Shown: positions 38,682 to 51,737, numbered from the stretch's first letter. The stretch: DNA of 64,000 nucleotides from Calliphora vicina (GCF_958450345.1 NC_088784.1:41416278-41480277), one strand, 5' to 3'. Notes: generated by a model from the letters alone, not told the origin. Numbers and translations: made by a program.

Positions 38682-38903
38682 TATATATAAAAATCTAAAC
38701 CATTATTGTTGTCATCATATTCTCTAAATAGCAATATCCTAAGAAGTTTTAATGCTACTCGAAATGTTAATTTTCCTGTTTTAAATAAACTTTTTTCTGT
38801 TTTTATGGCACAGAGAAAAAAACTTTCGATTTTTTATCGAAAAAATCTATGAATCTATTAAAACAGTAATAATATATGTAACTGTAAGATAATTTTTATT
38901 TAT

Positions 38904-39133
38904 ACACACAGAAAACAGATTCGTACCGAATTTGTTGCCAATCAAATGATTCTGTCTTTGAGACCGAATTTTACAGTTGTGGCTACAAAATTTTAGAAGT
39001 GGCAACAAAAGTTTGGTTGCTTCAATCGAAATTCTTCTTTATCCACTAATTTCTGTTGATAGAAGCGAAAAATTCTATGTGTGCAACCGAATCATTCGAT
39101 CGGTTGCTATTACGAATCCGTTTTATCTGTGTA
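38904..39133. mobile_element. Inverted-repeat element with ACACAGA-AAAC-GATTCGTA ends
   Basis: Left end ACACAGAAAACAGATTCGTA, complement of the right end ACACAGATAAAACGGATTCG; both continue into an AATGATTC block. About 230 bp, non-coding. It directly abuts the element at 39134. Confidence 0.6.
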
Positions 39134-39619
39134 AAGCTGGGTTTCCGCATACACCGTAATTGGCGCCGATAACGAAAACTGAAACTGAAAAACGTTGGTG
39201 TTCGTCACCGTCTCGTTTCTGAATTGTTTTCGTTTCAGTTGGGTGCGTTGCGGCATAAAACAGAAACGAAATTATTTTTTAATTTTGGATGTCGCACATT
39301 AATAGAATTTCATTATTTTTGACAAAATCTATTACATATTTTTTCCTCTTCCAATAAAGAAAATTTTTTTTTTTTATTCATTTGATTTTCTTTAAATTTG
39401 AAATAAAAAATAATTAAAATAATTTCGTTCCTACAGCACCTAAAACAACCTACTTAAAGTTGTTTTCTTTCCGGCCCCACATGACAGGTCTTTCGTTACT
39501 GATCGGTGCCGTTTCGTTACCAATTTTAGTTGCCGATTTCTGGAACGAACTTTTTTTCGGTACGAATGTATGGAATTTCGTTTTCGGTGACGATTACGGT
39601 GTATGCGGAAACGTAGCTT
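39134..39619. mobile_element. Inverted-repeat element, GTTTCCGCATACACCGTAAT ends
   Basis: Ends AAGCTGGGTTTCCGCATACA and, on the complement, AAGCTACGTTTCCGCATACA, both continuing CCGTAAT. 486 bp, with internal GAAAACG/TTTCGTT words repeated on both strands. No coding capacity; adjacent to 38904-39133. Confidence 0.72.
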
Positions 39620-41096
39620 AAGTATTTTACCGATAGTTTTCGATATGTATAAAATTTTGTGAGTAGGTTGAGGGGCGCTTGCAAGCATGAAAAATTAATT
39701 ATATTTATTTTTCTTAATTAAGAAGACTGTGGAAGCCTAATTGTAGGGGAATTAGTAGTAATTTTATGGGAATTAGTAGTTTTAATGTGGTTAATTCTCT
39801 TTCTTTTATAAAATTGGAAAGGAGATTAGTAATGGTTAAACACAAATTTAATAATAATAAATATGTCAAAATTGAATTTACAAACATATGGTGGATTAAA
39901 AAATCACCTTTGCGTTAATATTAAATAAGCACAATTAGCATTTAATTAGGTTTTAATATATTTTAGTAGAAGGCATAAATATATTACCACAAATACATAC
40001 ATAAACCCGCCCACACAAACACCCACACATATATCTGAATATATGTATACCATGCAGATTTTGGAACTAGTTCAACATTAAGAAATGTGGTAGCTAAGGC
40101 AGTATATTGGTTTAAAACGATCATCCAATTTGATGTTATGTATGTAATCTGCTCATTATATTCAAATATATTACTAAAACAAGAATTTATCGACGAAAAA
40201 AAATCTGAAATTTATTTCTGAATTATTTTGTAAAATGCCTCGAGAGTACTACTATTCTTTTGGGTATGAAATAGTATTAACAAACTATCAACTATCAACT
40301 ATTGCATTCCTGGTGGAAGATAATGAAATAATGGAACAAATTAAAACCCTTTAACAAGTAACAATGATTATAGTAATTTCGATAGCAAAATTGAGAATTA
40401 AAAACTGCAGGGTAAATAAACACACACACACTCCTCAATGCAAAGCCGCACATACAAAACATTAAATGCCCATTTGGGAATCCTCAATGTGATAAAAACG
40501 ATGGACTATTTTTAAACACATTTAATTTCAGTAACCAAGCAAATGAAAATTTTCCACATAAATACAATACTAGTACAATGCAAATACTATTTAGCTGTAT
40601 GGGTAAATGATAGAGATGTGTTTATGTATTGGTTGTAATAATTACTGTTACAACAACAATTTACTTGGGCTTGCATTAAATGTATCAGAGGATCTGTCTA
40701 AATATTTATGTATGTGTGCAATTTTTGCAGTGCACAGTGTGGCTGGTCGTAAAATAAAATGCAAATCAATGTAACAACAATAATACTAAACTCCTAACTT
40801 AAATGATACAGAACTTTTTAAAATAATAAAAGAAAATCTAAATTTTAATTCGGTAAGGTTTTTGTAATTCTGTTCAATGGTTAAATAGGAGATACCAAAA
40901 AATAGGAGAAATTAAGATGAGACCAGAGATATTTTTCATTTGCAGCTTCGTAGAGCTTATCAGCCAAATATTAATTAATGTTCGCGTTAGAGAGTAACTA
41001 GATTTTATTTAAGTTATAAGATTTGAATACTTATTGTTAGGCCTAAGGGAATATATTTAAAAAAAATCTCAAACCTCCTGGAAACTTTGTTTATAT

Positions 41097-42078
41097 CCTT
41101 TACCTTCGTGAGAAGGGTATACATAAGTTTTTCATTCCGTTTGTAATTTCTACATTTTTCGTTTCCGACCCTATAAAGTATATAAGTGACCCGGCCTATG
41201 AAAAGGTTGCTTATGACTCCAAAAAAATGTTTCCACTTTTTTTTGGTTTCGATAGTTTTTGAGACGCTCTTTCACGTGGTGAAAACTAGAAAGTCCTAAC
41301 TTGCTTTTGTGTATGACTGTCCATAAAGCAAAAGAAAAACTACTAAGAAACTGAAATGCATTGTTTATCAGCTGTTTCTCGCAATTTCTTTTTTGAGTCA
41401 TAAGCCACCTTTTCACAGGCCGGGTCACATATATTCTGGATCCTTATAGATAGCGGAGTCGATTAAGCCAAGTCCGCTTGTCTGTCTATCCGTCTGTTGA
41501 AATCAACTTTCCGAAGCCCCCAAATAACTTACATATACGATTCATACATCAATATCTCCGGAATTCTAGCTATTTAAAATCGACTCAGTTGCTATTTAAA
41601 ATCGAGAAAATCGGTCCACAAATGGCTCAGATATAAGGAACAACCTCGATTTTATACCTATTTTTTTACCTATATCTCAATTACTAAGTCAATAATATAG
41701 ACAATATGGATATCTAATGATAGATACTAGACGTATGTAAGACCATAGTAAGTTGGACCTACAGTGAGTCAGAATCGGAAAAAATATTTTTTAAACCAAA
41801 TTTTTTTTTTCACCAAAAGTTTTTTTTTCGCAAAATTTCGCTATTTATTTCTTTAGTTTTTGTATAAAAATTTTTAAAATTAAAAAAAAAAATAAATTTT
41901 AAAATTTAAAAAATTAAAAAACAATTCGAAAAATTTTTTTTACAAAAATTAAAAAACTACTTTATCAAAAAAAAAATTGTTTACCTAAAAATATTTGAAA
42001 TTTTTTAATTTGAAGTATTATTTGGTGAAGGGTATATAAGATTCGGCACAGCCGAATATAGCTCTCTTACTTGTTTCA
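41097..42078 (+). mobile_element. INE-1/DINE-1-like element (variant A), interrupted
   Basis: Most complete variant A copy. Blocks in order are AAGGGTATACATAAG, TTCATTCCGTTTGTAATTTC, CCGACCCTATAAAGTATATA, then a 243-bp MITE, then TATTCTGGATCCTTATAGAT, TAGCGGAGTCGATTAAGCC, CCGCTTGTCTGTCTATCCGT, and a terminal hairpin (ATTCGGC-aca-GCCGAAT, 42041-42057) before CTCTTACTTGTT. This block order and the subterminal hairpin match the fly INE-1 (Helitron-related) layout. No protein is encoded. Confidence 0.75.
41186..41428. mobile_element. MITE nested in the INE-1-like element
   Basis: 243 bp. Ends GTGACCCGGCCTATGAAAAG and, on the complement, GTGACCCGGCCTGTGAAAAG, continuing GTKGCTTATGACTC, about 35 bp in all. 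It interrupts GTATATATTCTGG of the host repeat, as the unbroken copies show. Target duplication lies in ATATA and cannot be sized exactly. Confidence 0.8.
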
Positions 42079-42930
42079 AGATGATTTGAATAGGAGAAAA
42101 CACTTAAAAGTTACTATGTGAAAGTATTTAGAGCGTGTTACAACATTTTAAGGGCAAAAATAATAGTTTAAACGACTATATTTAATTTCTTAATTTAATT
42201 AGAATGTTTTAGGCTAAGATGGTGACGAAAAAAAACTAAGCTAACAATTAGCATTTAGTACAGAGAAGCCCATTTCATAGCACAATTGTGCAAGAGAACC
42301 ACACACATATTCTTATTCTCTTTGATTTAGTGGTCATTGAGACAGCAACGAATGAACATACTAAGCGGTTGTTCTACTATTTTTTATTTTATTTTAAATT
42401 TTTGTTCATGATCACTGAAAGAAATATTTGGATTGTCTAATATATTTCGAACTTTAAATAATCATTGAAGATTTGTCTGGTTTTTCACCTGAATTTACTT
42501 CTGTGAATAATTTTGTTCAAATTTGAAATGATTTTAATCAAAACAACGTAATAAAATAAGAGAAAAAAATATTTTACATATTTTAAATATTTACAAATTT
42601 GTCGAAAATGATTAATATCGAACTCTCCATTAATGAGCTATGATAATATGTCGCAGACAATTTGTTGATTTGATTATTATTAACAAATAAAGCCTTAAAA
42701 ATATAGGCATCTTTTATTTAGTTCACTAAACTTTTCTTTCAGTGGATATTTTTTTCGCTCACCAACACAAACACAGTTTTAGCTTTGGACATCTCTGATT
42801 TAGTATGAAATGAATTTGACTCTGATTGTTTTTTTTTGCTTTTTTCAAATTGTTTATTGAAACCGACTGTATATTTTCTACTTTTATTTTTTTAGTTTTT
42901 GAATACATATTTTTACAGAATATATATTGT
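42079..42930 (+). repeat. Dispersed repeat family 4, split by a hAT-type insertion
   Basis: Shares TTTCAAGATGATTTGA, TTTTAGGCTAAGATGGTGAC and AGTATGAAATGAATTTGACT with the copy at 61638-61862. It is interrupted at 42261-42797. Confidence 0.6.
42261..42797. mobile_element. Non-autonomous hAT-type element
   Basis: Flanked by a perfect 8-bp duplication ATTTAGTA (42253-42260 and 42798-42805). Ends CAGAGAAGCCCATTTCATAG and, on the complement, CAGAGATGTCCAAAGCTAAA fit hAT termini (CAGNG). The related repeat at 61.7 kb lacks this segment. 537 bp, no transposase. Confidence 0.85.
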
Positions 42931-43070
42931 TTTACTATAAGAAAAATATTTGTCACGTACGATATTAAATTTTGTTTATTATAAAATCATCCAAAGATTG
43001 TTTTTTAAATATGATGGATTGTAAAAGAAAAATATTTGATTTAGTTTAAGAAATTAAAAGAAAACATAAC

Positions 43071-43325
43071 GCCTCTCACGATTTGCAAATTTTTGCATAT
43101 TTCTAAATGTACCTCAAAATTTCTTCCGTTTTATGTCACGTGCTACATACCCTTATTTCGCTCGATATTTTTGACAATAATGTTTCGAAAGAACTTATTA
43201 TTTTTTAAATACAGTACCCTCTGTATAGAATGTAAGGACCAAATTATTTTTCAGATACTCTTATATTTGCAAAATCTATTCCACTCTATAGGCGTACAAA
43301 TGTCATGTACGATGACATGGAATTC
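43071..43325 (-). repeat. Dispersed repeat family 3
   Basis: The minus strand matches the left half of 25224-25692, and the plus strand matches 62315-62580, with shared blocks CTATTCCACTCTATAGGCGT, TTTCGAAAGAACTTATTA and ATGACATGGAATT. Confidence 0.7.
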
Positions 43326-45618
43326 TTAAATAAGATATTTTTAGGCATTCATGGTTAATTAATATTTTAGCCATTTTAATTTTTGATGTTCAAAATTTGA
43401 GGTCTTTAAGTCTGAACACACTGTTACTAAAATCTTTTTTGTATTTTGTTGACTTTAATCTAAAAGTAGTGTTTTATAAAAATGACCACAAAGCATTAAT
43501 TCCACAAATATTATGTTTACTCGAGTTAAAATAAATTCAATGTTTTTCCTATTAGTTTCAACATTTTTTGTTGATACTTATGGGCATAAATGTGTGTTTT
43601 TTTCGATTTTCAGACTGGCATATGTATGAGTATTTTTCAGATGTTTTATGTTGTTCTCTTAATTTGAACATCCAGACACCCACACAGTTGCAGAAACAAA
43701 AATAAACAAATGGATTTTTAAATTAATATAAATTTTATACTAAAAACATATAAATAAACACAAAAATATGTGTATAATTTAAAAAGGTAATATTCCACAT
43801 GTATGAATACGGCATAAAAACAATAAGTTTTATTTAATTTTTTTCTATTTTATTTTGCATTTTATATTTTAAGTATGAACATAATACGTGTGTATGTGTT
43901 TGTGTTTATTTATAAAAGTAACAATTATTATTTAAAAATTTCAATTCAATTAGGCTGAAATAAAAAAAGAGTAGCGCTGCATATAATTATGATCTTTTTT
44001 AAGCCATCTGATACCTAGATACAAATACACACATAAACACTAGAATGGCCGGCCACATATAATTCAACCATATTTAATGTGTAGATTTGTGCAACATTGC
44101 TGGCAAAAATTAGTGCTGCATAGCAGAGTTTTGTGAGTGTTTGTGTGCTTGAGTATGAGTTGCCACAAAACTGCCACAATTAGAGAATTTCCGACTATTT
44201 GCGAATAAAAATATTATTAAAATTTCATAATTTTTTTCCCGTTATTGTGGTTTAGTAGTGGCTGTGGCATGAATGTTTGTAAGTGTTGCAGTGTATGTAT
44301 CTACATACGTGAATTTAAATAAATGTATGTGTTAGTCTTTTTTTTGTTCATCTTTTTGTTGCACTGTATCTTTCCTCAAATGTATAAATGCAATTTTATT
44401 ATGGCATATCTGTGTGTTTTTGTGTATGAATATTATTATATCTGAATTTTTTTTTTAGTTTTTGCAGCCTACGGTCAGGTGTTCATGCAGCAAATAAATT
44501 GTGTGCTTGTGTGCGTTTTCATGTTTATGCATGTGTCGGTGCTTGGAGATTGGTATAAATTTATTATAATTGAATTTATCTGTCGCATGCTGCCATATTA
44601 GTTGCCGCCATTTTAAATTCAATTTGTTGCATATTCATAAGGTCATTTTTTATACATGTTTAACATTTATGGTAAGAGTGTTCAATGTATGTGTGTTTAT
44701 ATATGCGTGTTTGCGTTTGATCAAAATTATTTTAGTGGCTACCGTTTTCTGCCTACTGCAGGGCCACTGAAATCATTTTAAAATCCGAAAAAAACTGTGT
44801 GTGTGTGTTTCTTTAATTTAAAACAACTAAATTTGTGCTCACCTTTTAGCCTCAGGGTTAAATTCTTGTAGCTGTAGTTTTGTTAAAATCAGCGTAAAAT
44901 GATAAAAACATTTTCCAACGTACGCCTAAAAGCTTTGACAAGTGGCTAACCTGGATTTCTATTCAATTTTCTGTTTTAAGTTATCAAAACATCGACTAAA
45001 AGTTCGCGAAGAGTCGCTAAAACCAAATTTGAAAATTGTTAACACACACATTTACTTGTTTGCAAGTGCGCCTACATACACTAATATTTACATAGGAAAA
45101 CATAGATTAATTTAGACTCGAAAATATTATGTGAATTACTATTGGGGATAAAAACAACATCGCAGTCATTATAGAATTATCCACTATCGAATGCACAAAA
45201 CAATTATTAAAATTATATTTAAAGTACTTAAATTTGGAGTACACAACTACTCTGTATTTATTATTTAATTTACAATATTTCATTTCATGTTAGAATTAAG
45301 ATTCTGTTTCTTTTATTTCAATAAGAAAAATTATATTGTGAATACTTGTCAAAAACTCAAGTATTATAATAAAATTTCATCATCAAAACAAAAATCGTGT
45401 TTCCTATAATACAAATGATTCAATAATTTTTTTAAAAGAATTCAAAAACTTTTAAATTTATTTTTATTTTTCAAACTGATTTCCTATTAAACGGAATTGT
45501 TTTCATAATATTTCAATTATGAAATGTATTAATCACACTATTATTGGTAAGCGTCAAAAATGAAATTGTTTTAAATATTTGGAATTGTTCATTAATGTCA
45601 ACAAAATGTTATATAATA

Positions 45619-46020
45619 GGTCTGTTCATTTACTTTCCCAGTAAATACTTGCAACGAGAGAATAAAATCAAAATTTACAAAATTACTCTCTTAAATTCTC
45701 AAAAATAGTAAAAAGTAAATGAACGCTTTTCCAGTAACAATTGTTTTATACACACAATTTCCTTATTTTATTCCTTTTAAAATGTATAAATACTCACATT
45801 TTCTTCAATTTTATTGAAAATTCTTTTGTTTTGACATTTTTTCAATAACACAAAACATATAAAATATAAGCTGCTAACGATTACGAGTTCAAAATAGAAC
45901 TTGTAATAGTTTGCAACGAGAGAACACTCTCTAAAATTTATACGCTCTTGATTTTTTCTCTACTTGCAAGTTTTTAAGTTAATGAACGCTTTTCCAGTAA
46001 CACTTGTTACTAACTAGTAA
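45619..46020. repeat. Composite block with direct and inverted short repeats
   Basis: TTGCAACGAGAGAA occurs near 45650 and 45912; AATGAACGCTTTTCCAGTAA occurs near 45718 and 45982; GTTCATTTACTTT near 45624 is the inverse of part of the latter. About 265 bp separates the direct copies. Possibly a partly duplicated MITE. Confidence 0.55.
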
Positions 46021-46543
46021 CAACTTTTAGTTATTGAACATAGCTAATGATTGGGTAATTTCAATAAAACTTCAGAAAAGTTTTTGTTAAGGATTAGAAA
46101 TTATATGAAAAGTGAGATGGTAATTAAACACTTTATGCACTTGTAATCATAGAATAAATACTAAGAAGGAAAGAAGGTAGAAATGTCAATGAAAAAAGTT
46201 AAATAAAATTATTATTCTCTTTTCTTTTTAATAACAAAATACATATCTCTTAAATTAGGTTTTCGACAACAGATTCAGGTTTTTCGCTCTTAATTTTCTC
46301 CAAGCGATTTATTCAAATTTTTATATTTGCAAATCCATAATAAAATATTCTTTAGTTAAATCTTCAAAAAATTTCAAATCAAACTGTGTTTCTATGTACT
46401 ACTTAGAACATCAAGGGGTTAATTTAGACTTTAGACTTCAAAAATTAATTCAATTCGTTTTATTCTTTCAAGCAAATGCGCATAAAAATTTCAAATTGTA
46501 ACTTTTTTAAATGGCGATGATAATCATTAATTTCGATATTTAC

Positions 46544-46572
46544 AGTTTGATAACAGGTATTGTTATCAAACT
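46544..46572. repeat. Perfect 12-bp hairpin
   Basis: AGTTTGATAACA, a 5-base loop GGTAT, then TGTTATCAAACT. Deep in intron 2; function unknown. Confidence 0.8.
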
Positions 46573-49500
46573 AGTTTTTAATACCTACATGAAAAAATAA
46601 ATTAATAGTGAGTTTCAATTGTTTTTAATGAATTTTAGTGAACCATATATAAAGAGTTTTGCAACCTATCATCAATTTAGCCCACATATTCATATACATA
46701 TATTAGTATGGACCATTTGTATGGAGACAAAATCAATTAGATGTTTCTAACTAAAAGTATGTTCATTAGAGCTATACCCAAATTGTGGGCCTAATATTTT
46801 CAATCAAGATAAATAATACCATATTTCTTTATTGTTTTTAATGTCCTCTTCGAATATAATAGGTGCATTTTAATATTTGCCAACAAAAAAATATGATAAA
46901 ATGTACTTCGAAATTTTATTACTTTGTAAGATACCAGTTCCGAAAGTTTTAAATCGAATTTTCGAAATCTCAACTAAAGGAAATACACCCCATATGCATA
47001 TCGTTTCTTTCCTAATGCTAAAATTAATTATTAAGATTTATCTGATTGTTAATTGATCCAGAAATCCCGGCATTGTTATATATAAATATGAATACTAAAC
47101 ATTACTTTTATATTTTTAGGATTCTCCTAATGTACAATGCATAGTACATACATCAATAATATTGATTCTATATATGTATAAACAAAACCTGTATATATAA
47201 ATATATGTGATACGCCCATATAATACAGAGACACTATAATTAATTTAAAAACATTTTTATACTAGTTAGTATTTATGCCAATATTATATTGACCTTATTT
47301 TTGCTGACCAGACACAAACTATATATGAAACTAAACAGAAAACAACAATAAAACAATCAATATGAAACAACTATTTACGCTGAAAATTTCTCTGAATAGA
47401 CTGATATTAATTTATCTATCGATCTATTTTGCAGTCAGAAGGACACCCATGACAATGCATGTCATTGATAGCCAATTGCGTACTTACTTCTATTACAGCG
47501 CTGATAGAAGGCCTACATAAGGAGAAATATTAGAAGGTTTTTCGTTGAAGGCCTTGGACTCATGTAATGTCAACATATGAACATCTATTAAGAGACCTGA
47601 AAAAGACAGTCTATCTGAAGGTTTGTTGAAGAAAGTCTTAGAGGGAGGTTATTAGAGAATTCAGCATTTAACGAATTCAGCATATAACTTAAAAAATAAA
47701 AAAACTACATTTTTCAAAAGATTATCTTCTCCTGGTTTTATGTAATGAGCTATATTAAAGAGAGCAAAATATATTTTATTATATAGAGACACCATATTGG
47801 AATAACTGCAACACCAATCATGTTTGAATTTTAAATAAAGGTATGTTAGACCATATTTTGTAATTCAATTTTGAATATGAATGAATGAGAAGCAAGGAAT
47901 TTCTAAGGCAACTTCTGCAGAATTGAATGATTATCACATCTTTTGGAATACCGCTTGGTATTTTCATTTACTACTGTGTTTTTTTCAACCTCTTATCAAA
48001 AATTCTCACATAAAGGTTTATCGCATTAACTAGCTGCAAAAATTAACTTTAAATTATATGAAATAGCTAATAACCCTTTGAATATTACTTAAACTCACAC
48101 CTCCTCTCTCTGGTTTATTTTTAAATTCAAAATTAGCAAAAAAAAAAGTAATGTAATTAAAACAAATGTAAATGTTTATTTGAGCCTAGTTATAGAATCA
48201 TTTGATTCTATTATATTTCGATTATTTTATAAAGAATTGTAAAGTAAATGTTAAACTTGATTTTACTCATGTGGACGTTACTGATGCAAAAATTCATCGC
48301 ACTTAAATTAATTTCCTCTTCAATTTCTTTCATTATTATCAAGAGCAGACAACGCATTAATGATGGTTAATTATTCATCGCACTAGACATGCTCACATAT
48401 TACAGTGGCGTGAAAATCGGAATCAACAAATATTTAATATTTTATATATTAAAATCTGTATATTTTTCACTAATTACTAGTGAATGATATTAAGCTTGGA
48501 AATAACAAGGATTATGTTGTTTTTTAAACTAAAAATTTTAATTTATTTCATTTTAAAAAAAGTTAAATAATTAAATTACACTGTACTGTATTCAACTACA
48601 TTCATACGTATGTACTTATAGGCACGATATTTATTGTTATTTTTTTTTATTCGTGCTGGTTTTCATTTATTTAAATTAAAATAAAGAAAAGTATAATGAC
48701 AAGAACAACAATAACATGAACATTAAAGCAATGTGGGACAAATCCAAAAATAAAAAACAAATTTAAATTGTTTTATTTAATTTTTTTTTTAAAGTTAATG
48801 CATATTAGGACTTTTTAAATTTTCAGTCTGAAATTGTTCTTCGACATCTAGTTGGAAACCAAATGCTGATATTTTAAGCCAAATCCGTAAAAAAAAACGG
48901 TAAAAAATTAAATATTGAAAAAATTCCAATTAAAACTAGTTTTTGTATTTCATTTACCCATCGACCCATTATAAATGGATACCAAAAAAGTTATAAAATA
49001 TAATGTATGCTTAAATTCCAAAGTTTTGCTTTTTCCAAATGTTTTTAAAACGAAATTTAAAAAAAAACGTTGTTTTGAGTCTAATAAACGTTAAATGGGG
49101 ATTTTAAACTGGAAATATTAATGGTTGTAGTTATTATGGGTTATCATCTCGTGAAAACTTAGTTTTTTATTAGAAATTTGTTAATATTATTTAAGAAATG
49201 AAGAGTCTACACCAGTGGGAAAGAAAAAGTAATTTCCCATTTACCAGATTAATTGAGTACAGTTTAATAAATACTCGAGATAATCAATATATTTTGCAAA
49301 GATGATTAATCCAACAAATATAAGCTATTAAAAGTTTCATTATCCTTTTTAAATTTCATACAATTTGGCAACCCAAGAATCAATTTCGAATATTAATAAA
49401 AACTATTAAATGTGGTTTCTCTTCTCAAACGTACATAAATGTTTATAACAGAATGACACAAACGAAAATGTATGAGTGAGTGAAGATAGTGGTTTGTTTT

Positions 49501-49623
49501 AAAATCTGCATAAATATTTATTTAGCATACATTCACAAATGAAGACCAATTAAACGGTATTAACATTAAATATATACACAAATACTCATACTCCTAAATA
49601 CATACATATGTATATGTAAGCGT

Positions 49624-50799
49624 TAGGGTGGCTCTTATTTTGCTCTCAAATAATGTTAAACAAAATCGGATAACGTTTAAAAACCGGTTTCAAATTTAAC
49701 CAAAAAACTGAGTTTTTGAATTTTTGTCTTTAAAAAAAATCGTTTAACCAGTTTCGGGTTTTATCTTTAAAAAAATCGGTTAAGATCAAAATCGGAAAAA
49801 AACTTTAAAAAACTCGATTTTGTTTACATTTTTTTCACTGTTCAAACCGTTCAAAATTCAAGGAAACAATCAAATATACATAAGTTAGTAAGAAACAAGT
49901 ACCCATTGTAGGTCCAACTTACTATGGTATTATATACGTCGTTGCACAGGTCCTTGAAATATCTATCATTAGATATCCATATTGTCTATATTAATGATTC
50001 AGTAATCCAGATATGGGTCAAAAATCGAGGTTGTCCTGGTTTTTTCCTTATATCTCAGCCATTTGTGGACCGATTTTAAATAGCAACCGAGCCGGAAGAA
50101 TTTCGGAGATATTGATGTATCATTCGTGTATGTAAGTTATTTGGGGGCTTCAGAAAGTGGATTTCAACACACAGACGGACAGACGGACATGGCTATATCG
50201 ACTCCGCTATCTATAACGATTTAGAATATATACTTTGTGGGGTCGCAAATGAAAAATGTAGAAATTACAAACGCAATAACAAACTTATGGCGAAGGGTGT
50301 AAAAACTAAAGGAATTCAGTGTTTTGTGCTATAAAGTTTATAGTATAAACTATTAAATTGTTATAAACTAAAGCATACTTTTAGGCATCTAAAAAATTTA
50401 TTTCGAAATTTTTTGAGATTATGATCGTAGATGAAGTCCTTTTGATTTTATATGTTAATAATTTTTGTTCTTTATGACAAGGGCTACTTTGCCTCAGAGA
50501 CTAAATGAAAATTCCGAACTGTTTTCAAGATATGAGTCTGAGAAAATTATCACTTTTTTGCAAAAATGACACCGATGCCCCAATTCCTTGGGGGCCCATA
50601 AAAGAAAAGTGCATGACTTTGGGCAAAACTGGGAGACAAAGTTCTTTTTTTTGATCTTTTATCACGTAGTGGTGTCCGTATATGGTTATATTTCCATGAC
50701 TCAAAAAATTACACAGTGTTATCAAACGAAATGTGCAAATTTTACAAGTTATACGATTTTGTAATAATTTTCAGCGTTTAGTAATAATATTCACCCTAA
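49624..50799. repeat. Possible inverted-repeat unit with TTAGGGTG ends
   Basis: Begins TAGGGTGGCTCTTATTTT; the complement of the right side reads TTAGGGTGAATATTATTAC. The start motif also occurs at 54437-54454 and 63916-63932 and in degenerate form at 28777. The terminal match is only about 8 bp, so this may be several repeats side by side. Confidence 0.35.
49885..50310 (-). mobile_element. INE-1/DINE-1-like element (variant A)
   Basis: Uninterrupted copy. On the minus strand it shows ATTTCTACATTTTTCATTTG, GCGACCCCACAAAGTATATA, CGTTATAGATAGCGGAGTCG, ATATAGCCATGTCCGTCTGT and TTTCTGAAGCCCCCAAATAA. It supplies the empty-site comparison for the MITE at 41186. Confidence 0.72.
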
Positions 50800-51563
50800 T
50801 ATGTAAATATGTGAGAATGTCGACATACACTTTTGAGAACATTTGCAATGAAATGGAATTAAAAATATTTTAAAAATGTATGTAAAGATAAATAAATGTA
50901 GGTTTGTATTTGTAATAAATAATAAAGCGATGAATAATGATACAAATTACAGAAAGATGAGTAAAGTAAACGGGTGGGTGGCTGCTTGAATGTGGTTTTG
51001 TTGGTGCTACAATCAAAACCGGATGTACATAAATATAATCAAAATAATGAAGGAGAAAGTTACACTCACTCACACACCACATACATATTTATAAACATTT
51101 GCCACTAGCATACACAGTGCAAATTATGTAAAATTATTTTTAATGAGCTACAATTGAAATGCATATTTCACATTTAATGATGATCTAAATCACCTTTTTT
51201 TCCTCTATGCCGCTTGTATTCATATTCAGATTCAGTGAGTAATTCATAAAAATGATAATTTTATTGTTGAACATTTAGACACACGGACGTAAGCAGAGAT
51301 GGACAGCAAATATTCTTTTAAATATGCAAATTATCAAAATGTTTATTTAACGCTAAATCCTCTTTAAATACTGTAAAATACTTATGACCACAATCTCATT
51401 TTATGCCATCGTCTAAGTACTTGCAGCACCCACTCAGACACATACAAACCATAGATGTAAAAAATGAATTTTGTTACAATATTTTCGTTTTATTATTTTT
51501 TTTTTTATATAATTTTCTTCATATTGCACACAAACATAAATGTTGAAATTAAATTTCACTTAC

Positions 51564-51737
51564 ACAAAACGGACAGTTGTACTGTGGAACGCATGGGCAT
51601 ATCAGGCGCCAAGGCTTTATGCTTCGCTTGGCATGTGTACTCCGTGTAGTCATCATCGGCAGTGGGTTTCAATTTCAAACTAGAGGTGGTGGTAAAACGT
51701 TTTGGTGTTGTTTCCTCAACTTTATCGTTGCGATTTT
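51564..51737 (-). CDS. sns: sns/hbs-like exon 2 of window: second half of Ig domain 1
   Basis: This exon completes the Ig domain begun at 59882-59730. It follows an atacttacag acceptor and ends before a GTAAGT donor. The frame reads ENRNDKVEETTPKRFTTTSS, then LKLKPTADDDYTEYTCQAKH and a closing STVQLSVLY strand. DDDYTEYTC is the canonical D-x-Y-x-C motif before the second Ig cysteine, pairing with the cysteine in the preceding exon. The exon is 174 bp; its last base, T, joins AT of the next exon to make tyrosine, so the domain closes in phase 1. Exons 1 and 2 together give 109 codons, normal for one Ig domain plus linker. The highly conserved KRFTTTSSLKLKPTADDD region is what most suggests Sns. 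The 8.0-kb intron before it carries only repeats and unique AT-rich DNA. Confidence 0.9.

Larger units (their letters stand above)
37971..51563 (-). other. Intron 2 (13,593 bp)
   Basis: This intron holds a run of mobile-element copies between 38.0 and 43.3 kb, an imperfectly duplicated block at 45619-46020, and an INE-1-like copy at 49885-50310 within a possible larger inverted-repeat unit. From 43.4 to 45.6 kb, 46.1 to 49.6 kb and 50.8 to 51.5 kb I see AT-rich DNA with TG microsatellites and no supportable gene. Confidence 0.85.

Noticed and set aside
41171..41428. 85-codon minus-strand open frame
   Set aside because: Coincides with a MITE and its inverted ends; no transposase motif.
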